12,047 nt of DNA, taken from assembly GCF_000003605.2 (NCBI RefSeq), contig NW_003107590.1, positions 146,290 to 158,336 of the forward strand. Reading direction: 5' to 3'. Under the pieces are notes generated by a model that saw only the letters and a program-made list of their open reading frames with translations, was not told the DNA's origin and made no database searches. Position numbers and translations under genes: made by a program. The DNA is from Saccoglossus kowalevskii. Taxonomy: Eukaryota; Hemichordata; Enteropneusta; Harrimaniidae. Shown here one piece after another: positions 8,660 to 12,047 of this stretch (its first letter is position 1; each line of letters starts with the position of its first letter).

Positions 8660-9215
8660 ACGTAGTAGAAAACACCGTTAATGTCAAAGCATTGAGTATT
8701 CACTAAGTTTGTCAAATGGGGATATTTTTCTCAGCAAACATTTCTTATATGAACTTGGCTCAGTTGACTGCCACTCACTGGTATTTATATCACCACACAA
8801 TGCCTGTGATAATGAAAGAGTCAGTACTCTTTCGTTTCAAACCATTAAGAAGGCGATTAAGATGCCAATTATGATGATTTTAGGTATATCTAATTGATAA
8901 GACAAACTACACGAAATACTCATTCTAAAAGGTTAAGCATGGGTTATGTTACTATTTCTCATTTTTTGACACAATTTACTGAAAAGGCCGAAATAAACTT
9001 TGTATGTAAATTGACACTGCTAAATAATAATGCGTATACAGATGGCAATATTTCTCATTTTGCCCGGTAGCAGTCACAACCAAAACCAACAAATTTTGAA
9101 TTGGAAATAATCATGATCATGCGTTTGCCCTGAATAGAATAAAACACACTGGGAATTTTATTTCAAAATAACAAATAAAAAAAATTAAAAAATAATAAAA
9201 GTGGAAGCTCCAACC

Positions 9216-9260
9216 TATAAATAGCCTGAGTTATTTTTGTTTTGTTTTATCGTTCCATGT
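9216..9260 (+). promoter_or_regulatory. TATA-box promoter candidate
   Basis: TATAAATAG (9216-9224) is a near-ideal TATA box. A CA start-like dinucleotide lies about 30-40 bases downstream, near 9254-9255. The first ATG (9257) opens only a 15-codon frame. Open frames further on (9321-9621, three overlapping frames of 61-74 codons) match nothing I know. This is a promoter-like sequence without a demonstrable gene. Confidence 0.2.
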
Positions 9261-9307
9261 CGCAAGGTTATGTTGAATTAGGTTGTTTGTACAGTGGCGT
9301 TTGAAGC

Positions 9308-9321
9308 ATCACGTACGTGAT
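9308..9321. repeat. 14-bp palindrome ATCACGTACGTGAT
   Basis: Perfectly self-complementary, containing two overlapping ACGT cores. The related word TCACGTACGT recurs near 9724-9733. A looser inverted repeat (ATTCAC/GTGAAT) follows at 9358-9371. Confidence 0.5.
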
Positions 9322-9459
9322 TGGAATTACTCAACCCTGAAAAGTCAGGATGCATCTATTCACTCGTGAATCCAAACACACATATACAACAGTTATATGC
9401 ACGCATTCACGGAAGAACAAGTGTGCCTTGTCGCCCTGGATTTCATTCTGTTGTACACA

Positions 9460-9470
9460 GAGGGCGCTCT
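9460..9470 (+). repeat. GAGGGCGCTCT motif, copy 1
   Basis: This 11-mer occurs exactly again at 10414-10424. At the second site it directly follows the 35-bp direct repeat, which suggests that it belongs to an interspersed element end. Confidence 0.35.
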
Positions 9471-9812
9471 GTTATTTTGTTTCATCACACGTCTCACCAG
9501 ATCTAAACGCGGATGTTACACATTTATCATTTTGTTGGGAAAATATATTGCCATTGATATCCCATCTCCGATGAATCACACATATCATTTTACACTAGCT
9601 GTTCACAGAAAATCGACATGATAGATATGTCACATCCACTTTGTTTCGAGTGAAAACTGATGACAGTGAGATATCTTTGGGTCCGTTCTGAATGTGGGGC
9701 GTATAGCGACAGTGTATATGGTCATTCACGTACGTTCTATAAAGTAATGCTGATCCCCTGACTATGATGGTAGACGTTATGATGATGATCGAATACACAG
9801 TTGTCTTCCTGG

Positions 9813-9847
9813 AACAAGACTGGTTTGCATATACCATAACATTTGAG
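9813..9847 (+). repeat. 35-bp direct repeat, copy 1
   Basis: It matches 10382-10416 at 33 of 35 positions, with looser similarity extending about 12 bases upstream. The two copies are 569 bp apart and bracket the single 129-bp unit. Its TTTGCATATA…TAACATTTG core resembles part of the 129-bp unit itself (9984-10002), so the two sequences may share an origin. Confidence 0.65.
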
Positions 9848-9867
9848 TCACTGCCCGACAGAGGAAC

Positions 9868-10038
9868 TAAATAAATAAATACGGCCATTGAATTAAAATT
9901 AGCAAGACAAATAGACAAGAAAAGTAGGAGAGTAAAGGCAAAATAAAAATAAATAAATACGTTCGGTTGCTCAATTTGTAAACTTTGCATATATAACATT
10001 TGTGTGAATAAGGTCTTTGAGTTGAAAATAGCGACAAC
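9868..10038. repeat. Single-copy form of the 129-bp element
   Basis: A short (AAAT)3 tract is followed by ACGGCCATTG, one complete 129-bp unit (9893-10021) and about 16 bases of a second unit. The unit differs from the third array unit (11459-11587) at about 6 of 129 positions. The order of microsatellite, junction, unit and short partial unit is the same as at 11001-11740, so this is a 1.2-copy version of that locus. On the minus strand the microsatellite would form the 3' end, reminiscent of microsatellite-tailed retroelements, but no reverse transcriptase is visible. Confidence 0.75.
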
Positions 10039-10088
10039 TCGCAAAACAGTATGGTGTAATATCGGGGCGCCCTCACCCTTACACTCAA

Positions 10089-10111
10089 CAAGACAAGCAT
10101 GAGAATAAAGG
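10089..10111 (+). repeat. Degenerate fragment of the 129-bp unit
   Basis: CAAGACAAG…GAG…TAAAGG matches the unit (for example 11222-11246 region) at about 19 of 23 positions and is again followed by an A-rich stretch. It suggests that the segment from 9.8 to 10.4 kb contains more than one decayed copy. Confidence 0.35.
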
Positions 10112-10381
10112 AGAAAAAAAGTCCAAAAACGTAAATAATATAAAAATAATGAATAACGTGTGTAGAAACTGGTAGCAAGACTGAACAGAGAACAGGGAAA
10201 AGAGGGAACGTGTCCGATGTGGACGAGTAGCCTGAGATTGCCTGGTGTAGCCTTGCACGCCTATACACCTTAAGCCGGCATACTCAGTTCCCACACTCGA
10301 GTCCACTCGACCACTGCTTATGCTGATATTACGTAGCACAATATAAATCTATATAGCTTTCTGGTGTTCGTCGTCCTTGGT

Positions 10382-10424
10382 AACAAGACTGATTTGCATA
10401 TACCATAAAATTTGAGGGCGCTCT
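10382..10424 (+). repeat. 35-bp direct repeat, copy 2, plus GAGGGCGCTCT
   Basis: The second copy of the 9813-9847 repeat (33/35), ending at 10416. It overlaps the 11-mer GAGGGCGCTCT (10414-10424), also found at 9460-9470. The intervening segment could be an insertion bracketed by short direct repeats or the product of local duplication. Confidence 0.6.
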
Positions 10425-10976
10425 ATTGAGACGAATCACTCATGTTCGTTTTTGGATATCCATGTGTGTGATGGGTGATTGGCTCTGGTATTTGGGAATA
10501 TATTAACGACCTGAACTAATGTGGTTTAGTTCAACAACCAGAGAATAATAGAAGAAAGGTGAACATTAGTAAATATGTCTTTAATCAAATTCACAGCGAT
10601 GAACAGGCGCACAGAAATATTAATTCAATAAATTTTCCAAACACTTTGGCTTCAACTATAAGAAACAAGAAACATAATAATCAAGAGAATGTGCCAAATT
10701 TCCTGTAATTCATGATGTAACAGAAGATAATACTCTAAACCGTCACATTCACAAGAAAACAGCAATATACTGTCAAAATGTGACTCAGACTGTCACTCGG
10801 ATAATTATTACTGGTGTTGAAGTATATTCATACAAATTATTACGACAGCGTTGAAGACAAGACACGCTAACAGTACATGCATGACCTTAAGATGCACAGT
10901 AAAAAAGCCTCCCCCAGTTGATTGTTTCTTCTGAAAGACTCGTATTACAATGTTAAAATGTTTGGAATTTGGTTGG
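10425..10976. other. Spacer with no gene
   Basis: AT-rich sequence without a meaningful open frame. The only structure I see is a small perfect hairpin at 10512-10533: TGAACTAA pairs with TTAGTTCA around a six-base loop. Confidence 0.5.
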
Positions 10977-11188
<212 letters not shown>

Positions 11189-11200
11189 ACGGCCATTGAA

Positions 11201-11740
11201 TTGAAATTAGCAAGGCAAATAGACAAGACAAGTAGGAGAGTAAAGGCAAAATAAAAATAAATAAATACATTCGGTTGCTCAATTTGTAAACTTTGCATAT
11301 ATAACATTTGTTTGAATATAGTCTTAGAATTGAAATTAGCAAGGCAAATAGACAAGACAAGTAGGAGAGTAAAGGCAAAATAAAAATAAATAAATACGTT
11401 CGGTTGCTCAATTTGTAAACTTTGCATATATAACATTTGTTTGAATATGGTCTTAGAATTGAAATTAGCAAGGCAAATAGACAAGACAAGTAGGAGAGTA
11501 AAGGCAAAATAAAAATAAATAAATACGTTCGGTTGCTCAATTTGTAAACTTTGCATATATAACATTTGTGTGAATACGGTCTTAGAATTGAAATTAGCAA
11601 GGCAAATAGACAAGACAAGTAGGAGAGTAAAGGCAAAATAAAAATAAATAAATACGTTCGGTTGCTCAATTTGTAAACTTTGCATATGTAACATTTGTTT
11701 GAATATGGTCTTAGAATTGAAATTAGCAAGGCAAATAGAC
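11201..11740. repeat. 129-bp tandem array, 4.2 copies
   Basis: Units start at 11201, 11330, 11459 and 11588, with a partial fifth at 11717-11740. The period is exactly 129 bp every time. Neighbouring units differ at only about two to four positions (for example near 11269, 11320, 11563 and 11688), so the array is young or homogenised. Each unit holds its own AAAT-rich stretch. Because 129 is 43 codons, two minus-strand frames stay open (10995-11804 and 11152-11742) and give 43-residue hydrophobic repeats. Unit differences change amino acids, and one frame ends in microsatellite-encoded LFIY repeats, so coding is unlikely. Confidence 0.95.
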
Positions 11741-11845
11741 ATGTGGGGAGATTCATTTCAATTATTGATCTTTTATTCATAACCATGTTTTCTTCGTATT
11801 TCATTTTTGCATGTAATGCTATGAGAAACTAGCACACCCAGTTGT

Positions 11846-12047
11846 AATTTGGCCAATATGTGTTCCGAACGTCGGAGTAAACACCGTATTCGTAATCGGT
11901 CAATGAGAACGCCTCCCGCCCTACAAATTGTTACTTGACGCGATATTGGCAATTGGCAACATTGTATGTTTTTGCGCTCGTTTTGAGCAGTTGCTTTCCA
12001 GTTGTTTACGAGTTAACATCTGTATTACGTCGTTGTTGAAGAATAAA
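11846..12047 (+). promoter_or_regulatory. CpG-rich, CCAAT-containing right edge
   Basis: CpG density is high here (roughly 16 in 200 bases). CCAAT occurs at 11853-11857, and a tandem ATTGGCAATTGGCA (11945-11958) supplies two inverted CCAAT boxes. A GC-box-like GCCTCCCGCCC lies at 11911-11921. These are common proximal-promoter features (NF-Y, Sp/KLF type), so a gene may start near or beyond the right edge. Orientation is a guess, and no TATA box or coding start is visible. Confidence 0.3.

Larger units (their letters stand above)
7786..9200. other. Non-coding stretch without a gene
   Basis: CpG density is intermediate (about 28 per kb over 6.4-9.9 kb). Open frames (8169-8396 minus; 8521-8706 and 8709-8897 plus) are 61-75 codons with no recognisable domain. 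The only structures I can point to are the CRE at 8270 and the palindromes at 8619-8659; an A-rich run lies near 9175-9200. Confidence 0.5.

Noticed and set aside
9321-9621. Three overlapping plus-strand frames of 61-74 codons downstream of a TATA box
   Set aside because: Three different frames are open at once and none has a recognisable motif, which points to chance lack of stops.
9595-10339. Overlapping minus-strand frames of 149, 133 and 84 codons
   Set aside because: They run through the single 129-bp unit, whose A-rich plus strand reads as phenylalanine- and leucine-rich on the minus strand. No reverse transcriptase, endonuclease or other retroelement motif is visible.
11201-11740. CRISPR-like array
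   Set aside because: The repeats are 129 bp and directly contiguous with no unique spacers, so this is a tandem satellite, and the surroundings are eukaryotic.

Overview
The window is AT-rich, intron- or intergenic-like nuclear DNA from an animal. I find no protein-coding gene that I can identify and no rRNA or tRNA. Nothing looks bacterial: there is no dense ORF packing and no Shine-Dalgarno/operon layout, and the open frames are short, unrecognisable and scattered over all frames. Frequent TACATGTA palindromes, abundant small inverted repeats, a microsatellite-tailed tandem array and a mosaic CpG profile fit a marine invertebrate such as a lancelet, echinoderm or mollusc. I cannot narrow this further. 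The window begins with an EcoRI site (GAATTC), which may mark a clone end; another EcoRI site lies at 6619-6624.

Layout. Positions 1 to about 3600 are strongly CpG-depleted and rich in TG/CA, with three exact copies of TACATGTACATGTA. This block has the look of a methylated gene-body intron, and one splice-bounded stretch at 2311-2382 could be a short exon. From about 3700 to 6400 the CpG density rises roughly five- to six-fold. This block holds competing promoter/exon signals near 4.6 kb: a plus-strand TATA box with AP-1 and E-box motifs, and a good minus-strand splice donor. It also holds an AT-rich homeodomain-type cluster near 5.4 kb. At 6180-6365 lies a MITE-like foldback with TA ends, followed directly by a 31-bp hairpin between perfect 7-bp direct repeats. 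From 6.5 to 7.8 kb a diverged repeat family (core GTTRGGCAG) occurs in both orientations and forms a large imperfect inverted repeat. From 7.8 to 9.8 kb there is non-coding sequence with a few palindromes, a consensus CRE and a TATA box.

The right third is repeat-built. A 129-bp unit is present as a 1.2-copy locus at about 9868-10038 and as a 4.2-copy array at 11201-11740. Each is preceded by an (AAAT)n tract, of 3 units in the first and 47 units in the second. Because 129 is divisible by three, the array sustains long open frames on the minus strand, which I judge to be artefacts. The last 200 bases are CpG-rich with several CCAAT motifs and could be the promoter of a gene starting beyond the right edge. 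The most notable results are the paired single/expanded forms of the 129-bp element, the sharp CpG boundary near 3.7 kb and the foldback elements between 6.2 and 7.8 kb.
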